From NCBI GenBank assembly GCA_902793995.1, contig CADBFP010000012.1, positions 1 to 51,048 on the forward strand: 51,048 nucleotides of DNA, written 5' to 3'. The stretch comes from an uncultured Lachnospiraceae bacterium (lineage in GTDB: Bacteria; Bacillota; Clostridia; Lachnospirales; Lachnospiraceae). Shown in pieces: positions 32,089 through 40,254 of the stretch (within the stretch, counting starts at the first letter, position 1; each line of letters opens with the position of its first letter). Both the position numbers and the translations under genes were made by a program. The notes below the pieces were generated by a model. That model did not search any database. It was not told where the DNA came from and saw only the letters and a list, made by a program, of their open reading frames with translations.

Positions 32089-32664
32089 ATGACAATACAA
32101 GAACAAAAGGAATACGAATCCCTCCGGGAAATCCGGCTGGAATCCACCACCCTGCGGGACGGTGTCATCCTGAAAATGCAGGTGGACAAGGTCCGGGTCT
32201 GCAACGGCAACATTGCCACCCGGGAGCTGGTGCGCCACCTGGGGGCGGTCTGCATCGTCCCCCTTACGGAGGACGGCCGCATTATTCTGGAGCGCCAGTA
32301 CCGCTATCCCCTGGACCGGGTGATTACGGAGATCCCGGCGGGCAAGCTGGACGCCGCCGCAGAGGATCCCCTGGAAGCGGCCAAACGGGAACTGAGGGAA
32401 GAAACCGGCTACCAGGCGGCGGAATGGATCGACCTGGGAGATTTTTATCCTGCTCCGGCTTACACGGATGAGAAGATCCGCATGTTTCTGGCCCGGGGGC
32501 TGACCCTGGGGGAGCGGGAGCTGGATGCGGATGAGATGATTAACGTCTTTTCCCTGCCCCTGGAGGAGGCCCTGGCCGCCGTCATGCGGGGGGAGATCCC
32601 CGACGCCAAAACTCAGATGGGGATTTTGAAGGCGGCGGCATATCTGCGGACAATCCACCCGTAG
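32089..32664 (+). CDS. NUDIX hydrolase, ADP-ribose pyrophosphatase type
   Basis: The 191-aa protein has ERQYRYPLDRVITEIPAGKL followed by the NUDIX box, ending EAAKRELREETGY. It should cleave ADP-ribose or a related nucleoside diphosphate into AMP and a phosphate ester with Mg2+. The box begins GKLDAAAEDP, so six residues rather than five separate the first Gly and Glu, a small deviation from GX5E. GAGGAAAA supports ATG 32089 over the upstream TTG. The TAG stop lies in CGTAGGGGCAATT, the tip of a palindromic repeat. Confidence 0.9.
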   Translation: MTIQEQKEYESLREIRLESTTLRDGVILKMQVDKVRVCNGNIATRELVRHLGAVCIVPLTEDGRIILERQYRYPLDRVITEIPAGKLDAAAEDPLEAAKRELREETGYQAAEWIDLGDFYPAPAYTDEKIRMFLARGLTLGERELDADEMINVFSLPLEEALAAVMRGEIPDAKTQMGILKAAAYLRTIHP

Positions 32665-32684
32665 GGGCAATTATCAATCGCCCA
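32661..32684. repeat. GTAGGGGC palindrome at the NUDIX stop codon
   Basis: CGTAGGGGCAATTATCAATC then GCCC carries the stop of the gene at 32089. The core is AATTATCAATC, slightly imperfect. Confidence 0.7.
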
Positions 32685-32701
32685 AGGAAAGTAAAGAATA
32701 G

Positions 32702-32735
32702 TGCACCAGGCGGACGGGTCTCCTGGTGCAGTTTT
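32702..32735 (+). terminator. Probable terminator after the NUDIX gene
   Basis: TGCACCAGG (32702-32710) pairs with CCTGGTGCA (32722-32730) around an 11-nt loop, followed by GTTTTG. The T run is short. Confidence 0.6.
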
Positions 32736-32759
32736 GTTAGATTCCTTCTTTTTTTACGA

Positions 32760-32783
32760 TATAATAAGTGAAAACGTTTTCAC
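32760..32783 (+). promoter_or_regulatory. Promoter -10 and perfect cre-like palindrome before the sigma/serpin genes
   Basis: TATAAT (32760-32765) is followed 3 bp later by the perfect palindrome GTGAAAACGTTTTCAC (32768-32783). The core TGAAAACGTTTTCA fits the CcpA cre consensus for LacI-family repressors. Its place over the transcription start would repress the operon. The -35 is unclear (TTAGAT at 17 bp). Confidence 0.65.
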
Positions 32784-32798
32784 GCATCGGAGGCCGAT

Positions 32799-33362
32799 AT
32801 GGAGGATCAAAGGATCATCGACCTGTTTTTTGCAAGAGATGAGGAAGCCCTGAGCCTTATTCAGGAACAATACGGAAAAGCCCTTTTGGGTATGGCTGGC
32901 CGTGTGCTTGCATCCCGGGAGGATGCGGAGGAGGTGGTGAGCGATGCCTTGCTGGATGCCTGGCAGGCCATCCCGCCCCACAGGCCGCTGCCGCTTTTGC
33001 CCTTTCTGTACCGGATTGTAAGGCGTCGGGCCGCAGACCGCTACCGCCGGGAAAATGCCCAAAAGCGGGGCGGCAGCGAAATGAGTCTGGCCCTGGAGGA
33101 GTGGGAAGGGAGCTTGCAGGCGGCGGGCAAAAGTCCGGAGCAGCAATGGGAGAGCAAGGCCCTGGCAGAGGCGGTGGCCCGGTTCGTAAAAACGCTGAAG
33201 GAACCCGCCCGGGAGATCTTCGTCCGCCGCTACTGGTATATGGAACCGGTAAACGAAATCGCGGCTCATTTCGGCTGCAACCGGGGCCGGGTGGACATGA
33301 TCCTGTCCCGCAGCCGGAAAAAGCTGCTGGTTCATTTGAAGGAAAAGGAGTGGATCGAATGA
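32799..33362 (+). CDS. ECF-type RNA polymerase sigma factor, second in window
   Basis: The 187-aa protein has region 2 (about 15-80: YGKALLGMAGRVLASREDAE, then EVVSDALLDAWQAI) and region 4 (about 125-180: LKEPAREIFVRRYWYMEPVN, then EIAAHFGCNRGRVDMILSRS). It should direct transcription of its own operon and a small regulon. GGAGG precedes the ATG. Its stop overlaps the start of the membrane-anchored serpin gene (ATGA), the position where an anti-sigma gene is usually found. It has a cre-like operator upstream rather than the ECF promoter type seen at 214. Confidence 0.9.
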   Translation: MEDQRIIDLFFARDEEALSLIQEQYGKALLGMAGRVLASREDAEEVVSDALLDAWQAIPPHRPLPLLPFLYRIVRRRAADRYRRENAQKRGGSEMSLALEEWEGSLQAAGKSPEQQWESKALAEAVARFVKTLKEPAREIFVRRYWYMEPVNEIAAHFGCNRGRVDMILSRSRKKLLVHLKEKEWIE

Positions 33363-34837
33363 AAAGCGAAGAGTTGATGGAGGCCATCGGGGATCTGGAG
33401 GATGATTTGCTGAAAACCAGCGAACCCGCTCAGATCCATAGAAAAAGAAGGAAATGGTATATACTGGCGGCCTGCGCCCTTCTGGCAGCGGCCCTGCTTT
33501 GGGGCGGCGTTCAGATTTTCGGACGGGGAGAGGTCATTCAAAGCCCGAAGGCCAAGGCGGCCGCCTTGGGAGAGCCGGAGTATCCGCCTCAAAAACAGTG
33601 GGAGGATTATTACAACAATCAGACGGCTAATCTGCCGGATCCGATTTATGATAGATGGCAGAAAAACCGGGGGGCCGGTGAAGGGCTGGGGGGCTTCTTT
33701 GCCGATACCATTTTGCAGCTTTTAGGAGAAGAGAATGAGGAAAATGCGGTGATGTCGCCCCTGAATATTTTCATGGCTACGGCCATGCTGGGAGAGGTCA
33801 CCGGGGGAGAAAGCCGGCAGGAGATTTTGAAGGCCCTGGGGGTGGAAAGCCCGGAGGCCCTCAGGCAAAAAGCCCGGGGAGTTTGGGAGCTTTGTTATTA
33901 TGACAATGGAAAGGAAAAGATTATTCCCGCCAATTCTCTCTGGCTTTCCAATGATTGGGATTATCATCAGGAGACGGTGGATCGCCTGGCCAGGGAATAT
34001 TACGCTTCTGTTTTCCGGGGAGAAATGGGGGACCCGGAATATGACAAGCTGCTGCAGGAGTGGCTGGATGAAAAAACCGGGGGCCTGCTGACGGATCGGA
34101 TCCGGCAACTTTCCTTTGAGCCTGATACGGCGATGAGGCTCATCAGCACTCTGTTTTTACAAACGAAGTGGGTCGTTCCTTTTGATCCGGCCCAGAACCG
34201 GGAGTTGCCCTTCCACGGAAGCAAGGGGGATCAGACCGCTACCTTTATGCACGGTGATGATTATACCCGCATCTATTACTATGGGGATAAGTTCATCATC
34301 ATACCGCTGAGTACTTTTGAGGGAACCGTCTGGTTTTTCCTGCCGGATGAGGGAGTGAGTCTTAAGGAAATGATGCAGGAAGAGGCTTTTAAGGCATTTT
34401 TAGAGGAACCCTCCAGTGACAAATATTACAAGTATGACAGCGTCAAGGACGCCTATATCCCTCAAACCTACCGGGGGGTAACGGCCGGCGACTTTATCAA
34501 AATCAATCTTTCCATCCCTAAGCTGGATATCAGCTGCCAGATGGATTTGAAGGAAAGTCTGGGGGCTTTGGGAATCCGGAGCTGTCTGGAGGTGGGGAAG
34601 GCGGATTATTCTCCGCTGCTGAAGAATGGGATGGCTTTTCTGCAGGAGGCTTCCCATACCAGTCGTCTAATTATGGATGAGGAGGGAATTACCGCCGCTT
34701 CCTATGTGGATTTTGCGGCCGGCGGCGCCCTGCCGCCTCAGGAGGAGATTGATATAGTCCTGGACCGGCCCTTCTTCTTCCTGATTACGAACACAGGCGC
34801 TTTGCCTCTCTATGCGGGGGTGGTAAACCAGCCCTAA
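33359..34837 (+). CDS. Membrane-anchored serpin, coupled to an ECF sigma gene
   Basis: The 492-aa protein has a charged cytoplasmic N-terminus (about 1-35) and one membrane helix (about 36-56: WYILAACALLAAALLWGGVQ). A full serpin domain follows (about 110-492), with NAVMSPLNIFMATAMLGEVT, then NSLWLSNDW, STLFLQTKW and a C-terminal DRPFFFLITNTGALPLYAGV. Serpins trap target proteases through the reactive loop. The hinge here is EEGITAASYV from Glu441, with Ile at P14 and Tyr at P9 where inhibitors prefer Thr and small residues. The scissile bond may lie near Ala457-Leu458. ATGA overlap with the sigma gene and the single-pass topology suggest it doubles as an anti-sigma or sensor protein. Both roles are inferred. 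Confidence 0.87.
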   Translation: MKSEELMEAIGDLEDDLLKTSEPAQIHRKRRKWYILAACALLAAALLWGGVQIFGRGEVIQSPKAKAAALGEPEYPPQKQWEDYYNNQTANLPDPIYDRWQKNRGAGEGLGGFFADTILQLLGEENEENAVMSPLNIFMATAMLGEVTGGESRQEILKALGVESPEALRQKARGVWELCYYDNGKEKIIPANSLWLSNDWDYHQETVDRLAREYYASVFRGEMGDPEYDKLLQEWLDEKTGGLLTDRIRQLSFEPDTAMRLISTLFLQTKWVVPFDPAQNRELPFHGSKGDQTATFMHGDDYTRIYYYGDKFIIIPLSTFEGTVWFFLPDEGVSLKEMMQEEAFKAFLEEPSSDKYYKYDSVKDAYIPQTYRGVTAGDFIKINLSIPKLDISCQMDLKESLGALGIRSCLEVGKADYSPLLKNGMAFLQEASHTSRLIMDEEGITAASYVDFAAGGALPPQEEIDIVLDRPFFFLITNTGALPLYAGVVNQP

Positions 34838-34857
34838 GGGCGGGAAGCAGGTGGCTT

Positions 34858-35136
34858 TGTCCTGCGGGCGGCTGGTAGCCGCCCCTACATTAGAAGGAAG
34901 GCCCTGCTGCGCGCAGGGCCTATTGAATGAGAATCTGCCTAAAGGCAGATAAGGCGGCTGGTAGCCGCCCCTACGCTGCGGGAGCTGCGCATTCTGCAGA
35001 TGAACCAATTGAGGACATCTTCTGCGTAGGGGCGATGGCCCAGGCCACCTTCTCTTGCACCTTCGGTGCAATTCACCTTGTTATCAATCGCCCGGGGACT
35101 GCTACTGGTCAAAATACGCGGGCGGCTGGTAGCCGC
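34858..35136. repeat. Intergenic cluster of palindromic repeats
   Basis: This 358-bp gap contains no gene. It holds GGGCGGCTGGTAGCCGCCCC units at about 34866, 34953 and 35120, a GGCCCTGC/GCAGGGCC hairpin (about 34902-34920) and an AATCTGCC/GGCAGAT hairpin. It also holds a composite element at 35021-35094, whose reverse complement recurs, carrying an extra 30 bp, at 50863-50960. The composite contains the hairpin TTGCACC-TTC-GGTGCAA. Confidence 0.85.
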
Positions 35137-35145
35137 CCCTACATT

Positions 35146-35178
35146 AAAAGGATGACAGAGGTACATCCCCTGTCATCC
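35146..35178 (-). terminator. TGACAG/CTGTCA repeat acting as terminator of the acyltransferase gene
   Basis: GGATGACAG (35150-35158) pairs with CTGTCATCC (35170-35178). On the minus strand it is followed by TTTT. A related hairpin stands at 23502-23528. Confidence 0.7.
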
Positions 35179-35194
35179 ATAGTACACTTTTTTC

Positions 35195-36106
35195 TTATTC
35201 AAAGATGGCGATGGAGGCTGCCAGGGAGAGGAAGGCGTGCTCCGCGGATTCGCTGCGGCCGGAGAGGGCGATGGGGATGTTGGCCCCTGCCAGAATCCCG
35301 AAACCGGTGGCCTGCATATGGGTGTCCAGGAACTTGCAGATCAGGTTTCCGGAGAGGAGATTGGGCACCACGATGCCGTCAAACTCCCCGCAGTATTCGC
35401 AGTCGAACTTCTTTAGCCGGGCCGCTTCTTTGCTCATGATCAAATCATAAGTGATGGGCCCCACCAGATTGCACTCCGCCAGAGGCTCTTCCTGGTGATG
35501 CAGCACAATGGTCTGGGCCTCCACCGTGTCCCGCATATGGAAGCTGGGCTTCTCCACCAGAGCCAGCAGGGCGATATTGGGATTGGCAATGCCGAAACGG
35601 TGCAGCAGCCAGGCCATATTCCGCACCACTTCCTCCCGCTGTTCCAGGGAAGGCTCCACCAGCAGGGTGCAGTCGGAAACCGCCAGAGGCTTCTCGTAGC
35701 CCGGCACCTTCAGCACCACGATATGGGTAATCAGCTGGTCTTCTTTCACCAGGTGATTGGTTTTATTCAGCACCGGCAATAGGAAATCCCGGGTCTGAGT
35801 ATTGCCCCGCATCAGCACATCCGCGCCCCCGGCCTTAATCATTTCAATGGCAAACTGCACCGGGCTGGCGTCCGCGTGCACCGGCTGGAAATCAAAGGAA
35901 CGGTCGGCCAGACCCAGATCGTCCAAAATGGCTTTGATTTTCCGGAAGCTGCCGATGAGGATGGGCTCCGCAATGCCGGCTTCCTGAGCGGCAAAAACGC
36001 CCTTTAAAATATTTTCATTATCGGCGCCGGCCACCGCCACCCGCTTGGGGCCGGCGGCTTTGGCTTTCTCCACGATGCGTTTAAATTCTTCGGGATACGT
36101 TAACAT
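35195..36106 (-). CDS. Phosphate acetyl/butyryltransferase-family protein
   Basis: The 303-aa protein fits the phosphate butyryltransferase/acetyltransferase family: VAVAGADNENILKGV, ADVLMRGNTQTRDFLLPVLN and GPITYDLIMSKEAA, with the final GADIPIALSGRSES-like GANIPIALSGRSES. It should interconvert an acyl-CoA and acyl phosphate. No butyrate or acetate kinase gene is adjacent, so the acyl group is uncertain. AGGAGG precedes ATG 36106. It lies 37 bp after hppA on the same strand and probably belongs to the same transcript, which would link substrate-level phosphorylation to pyrophosphate use. Confidence 0.82.
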   Translation of the reverse strand: MLTYPEEFKRIVEKAKAAGPKRVAVAGADNENILKGVFAAQEAGIAEPILIGSFRKIKAILDDLGLADRSFDFQPVHADASPVQFAIEMIKAGGADVLMRGNTQTRDFLLPVLNKTNHLVKEDQLITHIVVLKVPGYEKPLAVSDCTLLVEPSLEQREEVVRNMAWLLHRFGIANPNIALLALVEKPSFHMRDTVEAQTIVLHHQEEPLAECNLVGPITYDLIMSKEAARLKKFDCEYCGEFDGIVVPNLLSGNLICKFLDTHMQATGFGILAGANIPIALSGRSESAEHAFLSLAASIAIFE

Positions 36107-36123
36107 AATACCTCCTTCTTCCT

Positions 36124-36147
36124 CGGGCGGGCAATGCCCGCCCCTAC
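36124..36147. repeat. Uninterrupted palindrome at the hppA stop codon
   Basis: CGGGCGGGCAATGCCCGCCC then CTAC. Read on the minus strand it is GTAGGGGCGGGCATTGCCCG with CCCG. Its TAG is the stop of hppA (36146-36144). It is the uninserted form of the palindrome that is split by the 30-bp unit at 31970. Confidence 0.8.
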
Positions 36148-38135
36148 TTAATCAATCCCCCGATAGCTAAAAACAAAGGCGCAAACACCAGGGAAACCAC
36201 TGTCATCAATTTGATCAAAATGTTGATGGATGGACCGGAGGTATCCTTAAAGGGATCCCCCACCGTATCTCCTACCACCGCCGCATGATGGGTATCAGAC
36301 CCCTTGCCGCCGTGGTGGCCGTCTTCCACATACTTCTTGGCATTATCCCAGGCGCCGCCGGAATTGGACATGAAGATGGCCAGCATCACGCCGGTCACCA
36401 GGGCCCCCGCCAGCATGCCGCCTAAAGCCGTAGGCCCCAGCAAGAGGCCGATGAGCACCGGCGCCAGCACGGACATAATCCCCGGCAGCAGCATTTCTTT
36501 CAGAGCTGCCTGGGTGGAGATAGCTACGCATTTCTTGTAATCCGGCTTGCCCGTGCCTTCCAGCAGGCCGGGAATGGTCCGGAACTGATTCCGCACTTCT
36601 TCAATCATCTTGTAAGCCGCCTTGGACACGGAATCCATGGTCATGGAAGAGAAGAGGAAAGGCAGCATGCCGCCGATAAACAGACCTACAATGACTTTAT
36701 AATCCAGCAGGTTGATGCCGCTCTCGAAAAGTTTTACCGCCTGGGCGTAGGACACAAAGAGGGCCAGAGCCGTGAGGGCCGCGGAGCCGATGGCAAAGCC
36801 CTTGCCCATGGCCGCCGTGGTATTGCCCACCGCATCCAGCTTATCCGTGATTTTCCGCACATTCTTGGGCAGGCCGCTCATTTCCGCAATGCCGCCGGCA
36901 TTGTCCGCAATGGGGCCGTAAGCATCCACCGCCACGGTAATCCCCGTGGTGGAAAGCATGCCCACCGCCGCCAGGGCGATGCCGTAAAGGCCGAAGGAAA
37001 TGTAAGCGCCGATGATCCCCACCGCGATCAGCAGGATGGGCACCGCCGTGGACTGCATGCCCACCGCAATGCCGCTGATGACCGTGGTGGCAGGGCCGGT
37101 TTCCGACTGCTGGGCAATCTTTTTGACGAAACGGTAGTCCGCAGAGGTATAAATCTCCGTCACCGTGCCGATGATCAAGCCCACCACCAGGCCGCAGATG
37201 ATGGCAATGGCGGCATTCAGGTTCTTAAAGAAAAGCAGGGAAAGGCCCAGAGATCCGGCCACCACAATGGCGGAGGCCACATAGCTCCCCAGCTTTAAGG
37301 CCTTGTGAGGATTGGCATTTTCATCCCCTTTCACAAAGAAGCAGCCGATAATGCCCGCCAGAATTCCCAGGGCCGCGATCAGCAGGGGGAAGAAAGCCCC
37401 GTTGGCCTGATAGCCGATGACTCCCAGGGTCACGGCGGAAATCAGAGAGCCCACATAGGATTCGAAGAGGTCCGCCCCCATGCCGGCCACATCCCCCACA
37501 TTGTCCCCCACGTTGTCTGCAATCACGGCGGGGTTCCGGGGATCGTCCTCGGGAATGCCGGCTTCCACCTTGCCCACCAGGTCCGCGCCTACATCCGCCG
37601 CCTTGGTGTAAATGCCTCCGCCCACCCGGGCGAAGAGGGCGATGGAAGAGGCCCCCAGGGAGAAGCCGGAGAGGGCATCCGCATTGCCGGTAATAAGATA
37701 AATGGCGCAGGCCCCCAGCAAACCGAAGCCCACCACGCACATGCCCATGACGGCGCCCCCGGAGAAGGCCACGGAGAGGGCTCCGTTCATGCCTTTATCC
37801 TTGGCCGCTGCCGCAGTGCGCACATTGGCTTTGGTGGCAATATTCATGCCGATATAGCCCGCCAGGGTGGAAAAGGCCGCTCCTACCAGGAAGCAGACGG
37901 CGGTAATCCAGCCGATGCCCACGCCGATCAGCACGAAAAGCACCGCCACGAAAATAATCAGAATACGGTACTCCGCCATGAGAAAGGCTTTGGCGCCCTC
38001 GTGAATATAGGCGGCGATTTCCTTCATCCGCTCCGTGCCGGGATCCGCCTTGCTGACCTTTTGAATCAGGTAATAGGCAAAAGCCAGGGCCAGAACCCCC
38101 AGAAGAAGGGGTAAAACGCGTTGCAACACATCCAT
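36144..38135 (-). CDS. hppA: Membrane-bound ion-pumping pyrophosphatase, K+-dependent type
   Basis: The 663-aa protein has about 16 helices and the hallmark substrate site [20 protein letters not shown] followed by [21 protein letters not shown] late KKYVEDG...[27 protein letters not shown] segment binds Mg-PPi. The [10 protein letters not shown] motif has Ala where K+-independent enzymes carry Lys, so it should need K+. Whether it pumps Na+ or H+ is not settled from sequence. It recovers energy from the PPi released by biosynthesis. The SD is AAAGGAG. It is 20 bp after the second permease gene. Its stop codon is supplied by a palindromic repeat. Confidence 0.95.
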   Translation of the reverse strand: MDVLQRVLPLLLGVLALAFAYYLIQKVSKADPGTERMKEIAAYIHEGAKAFLMAEYRILIIFVAVLFVLIGVGIGWITAVCFLVGAAFSTLAGYIGMNIATKANVRTAAAAKDKGMNGALSVAFSGGAVMGMCVVGFGLLGACAIYLITGNADALSGFSLGASSIALFARVGGGIYTKAADVGADLVGKVEAGIPEDDPRNPAVIADNVGDNVGDVAGMGADLFESYVGSLISAVTLGVIGYQANGAFFPLLIAALGILAGIIGCFFVKGDENANPHKALKLGSYVASAIVVAGSLGLSLLFFKNLNAAIAIICGLVVGLIIGTVTEIYTSADYRFVKKIAQQSETGPATTVISGIAVGMQSTAVPILLIAVGIIGAYISFGLYGIALAAVGMLSTTGITVAVDAYGPIADNAGGIAEMSGLPKNVRKITDKLDAVGNTTAAMGKGFAIGSAALTALALFVSYAQAVKLFESGINLLDYKVIVGLFIGGMLPFLFSSMTMDSVSKAAYKMIEEVRNQFRTIPGLLEGTGKPDYKKCVAISTQAALKEMLLPGIMSVLAPVLIGLLLGPTALGGMLAGALVTGVMLAIFMSNSGGAWDNAKKYVEDGHHGGKGSDTHHAAVVGDTVGDPFKDTSGPSINILIKLMTVVSLVFAPLFLAIGGLIK

Positions 38136-38155
38136 AAAATAAAATCTCCTTTAAT

Positions 38156-39100
38156 CTATCTTGCCTTCAGGAAGGGCTTGCCGCTGGCGCTGGGCACCCG
38201 GGACCGGCCCACAAAGAGAATCAATACGATGACCGTCACCACATAAGGGATCATGGAAATCAGCTGGGTATCAATGCCGGAGGAGCCTCCCAGCACCGTC
38301 TTTAATCCGGAGCAGAAGCCGAAAAGCAGGCAGCCCAGCAAAGCGCCATGGGGCCGGAACTTTCCGAAAATCACCGCCGCAATGGCAATGAAGCCCTGGC
38401 CCACAATGGAGATGGGCCGGAACTGGTTGGAAATGGCCATGGTGACGCAGGCGCCGCCCAAACCGGATAAAAAGCCGGAAATCATCACGCAGAGAAAGCG
38501 GGTCTTTAACACGTGAATGCCCAGGGTTTCACAGGCCTGGGGATGTTCGCCGCAGGCCCGCATCCGCAGGCCGAAACGGGTCTTATAGAAAATAAACCAC
38601 ACCAGAATCACCGCTATAAATACCAGATAGGTGGAGGCGTAGGTGGAAAACACATTGTCCATGAAACGCCCGAAGGTGGTGGAGGTGTCAAACACGCCGG
38701 TGAAAAGCCGGGGGATCCGCTGGGAGGGTTCCAGGGGAATGGTGTCCGTGGAATTAAAGAGCACCCGGGCAATCATAATCACCAGGCCGGGGCCCAGCAT
38801 ATTGATGGCGGTGCCGGCGATGGTCTGGTCCGCCCCCAGGCGTACCGTAGCCAGGGCGTGGAGGGCGCCGAAGAGCATGCCCGCCAGGCCGCCGCACAAA
38901 AAGCCGAGCCAGGGGCTGCCGGTGAAATAGGCCACCACCGTGCCGGTAAAGGCGCCGGCGGTCATCATGCCTTCAATCCCGATGTTCACCACACCGGAAA
39001 CTTCGGAGAAGCAGGATCCCAGGGCCGCATAAATCAAGGGCGTGCCGTAGGCCAGGGTGGCGAATAATAAAATGCCTAAGCTGTTAATTATGTCTGTCAT
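38156..39100 (-). CDS. Nucleoside ABC transporter permease 2 (BMP-type system)
   Basis: The 314-aa membrane protein (about 8-9 helices) fits the branched-chain/ribose-type permease fold used by BMP nucleoside importers: YGTPLIYAALGSCFSEVSGV, VNIGIEGMMTAGAF, GADQTIAGTAINM and KTRFGLRMRACGEHPQACET. It pairs with the permease encoded at 39097-40254, overlapping by 4 bp. It should carry purine or other nucleosides inward, judging from the lipoprotein type and the adjacent purine operon. Confidence 0.86.
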   Translation of the reverse strand: MTDIINSLGILLFATLAYGTPLIYAALGSCFSEVSGVVNIGIEGMMTAGAFTGTVVAYFTGSPWLGFLCGGLAGMLFGALHALATVRLGADQTIAGTAINMLGPGLVIMIARVLFNSTDTIPLEPSQRIPRLFTGVFDTSTTFGRFMDNVFSTYASTYLVFIAVILVWFIFYKTRFGLRMRACGEHPQACETLGIHVLKTRFLCVMISGFLSGLGGACVTMAISNQFRPISIVGQGFIAIAAVIFGKFRPHGALLGCLLFGFCSGLKTVLGGSSGIDTQLISMIPYVVTVIVLILFVGRSRVPSASGKPFLKAR

Positions 39101-40254
39101 TGTGCATCACCCTCCTTGCTGGATTCCTTTTGCGGGCCGCCGGCCGGGGCCTTCTCCGCATCCTCCCGGTTGATTACGTTTTTCCGGGCTCTTAAGCCGC
39201 CTCCCAGGCGCTCCAGTACCACGGAGATGGCGATAAAGAACACCACCGTCCCGATAATCACGCTGATCAGCTGGGTGGGGGCTCCCACCAAGTTCAGTTT
39301 GGATCCGCCGTAGGTCAGGGCTCCGTAGAAAAGTCCCGCTGCCAGGGCCCCGAAGGGATTGGAGCAGCCGATGAGAGCCACCACAATGCCGCCGAAGCCG
39401 AAGCCTTCCTGGGAAGAAAAGATGCTGATACGGCCTCCCATGCCCATCACCTGCAGGGCGCCACCCAGGCCCGCCAGGGCACCGGAAATGGCCAGGGCCG
39501 TCAGGATGGATTTGTTGACGCCGATGCCGCCGTATTCCGCCGCAAACTTATTGGAACCCACGGCCTTCAGTTCATAGCCCAGGGTGGTTTTATCAATGAT
39601 GAACCACACCAACAGCATGGCGCCAAGGGCCATGAGGATCCCCCAGTTGGCGGTGGGGGCCAGCCCCAGATCCGCAATGGTGCTCTTGGAAAGCAGAGTC
39701 CGGGCATTTTCGGAAATGGTCTGGGTGGCTTCCGCCGTCCCGGTGTTCTTGATGCCCGGCAGCCCCGCGATATAATTGCTCAGATAAAAGGCAATCCAGT
39801 TAAACATGATCATGGCCAGCACTTCATTGATGCCCCATTTGGTTTTCAGGAAGCCCACGATGATGCCCCAGACGGCCCCCGCCAGCATGGCGGCCAAAAA
39901 GCAAAGGGGGATCAGCAGAGGCTTCGGCAGATTCCCCAGCAAAATGCCGGTGACGGCGGCTGCCATGGAGCCCACCACAAACTGGCCCTCGGCGCCGATG
40001 TTAAAGACGCCGGTTTTGAAGGAGAAGGCCACGGAGAGACCCGTCAGGATGTAGGGCGTGGCATAAACCACCACATAGGAAAGCCCTTTCACCGTGGTGA
40101 CGCTGTCCAGCAGCTTGCCGTAGGCATCTCCCACGGAAATGCCCATAATGGCCAAAAAGCCGGCGCCGATCAGAAAGCCAATGAGAATGGCCAGCAAAAT
40201 ATGCAGAAAGCGCATGGTGGAGATGATTTCTACAACACTTCTTTTCTGTTTCAT
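39097..40254 (-). CDS. Nucleoside ABC transporter permease 1 (BMP-type system)
   Basis: The 385-aa permease has about ten helices with TPYILTGLSVAFSFKTGVFN, then IGAEGQFVVGS, WGINEVLAMIMFNWIAFYLS and KTTLGYELKAVGSNKFAAEY. These are typical of the first permease of BMP-family nucleoside importers. It has a charged C-terminal tail of about 30 residues (VINREDAEKAPAGGPQKESS). Its start overlaps the ATPase stop by 4 bp and its stop overlaps the next permease start by 4 bp. The three genes are thus fully coupled. Confidence 0.87.
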   Translation of the reverse strand: MKQKRSVVEIISTMRFLHILLAILIGFLIGAGFLAIMGISVGDAYGKLLDSVTTVKGLSYVVVYATPYILTGLSVAFSFKTGVFNIGAEGQFVVGSMAAAVTGILLGNLPKPLLIPLCFLAAMLAGAVWGIIVGFLKTKWGINEVLAMIMFNWIAFYLSNYIAGLPGIKNTGTAEATQTISENARTLLSKSTIADLGLAPTANWGILMALGAMLLVWFIIDKTTLGYELKAVGSNKFAAEYGGIGVNKSILTALAISGALAGLGGALQVMGMGGRISIFSSQEGFGFGGIVVALIGCSNPFGALAAGLFYGALTYGGSKLNLVGAPTQLISVIIGTVVFFIAISVVLERLGGGLRARKNVINREDAEKAPAGGPQKESSKEGDAQ

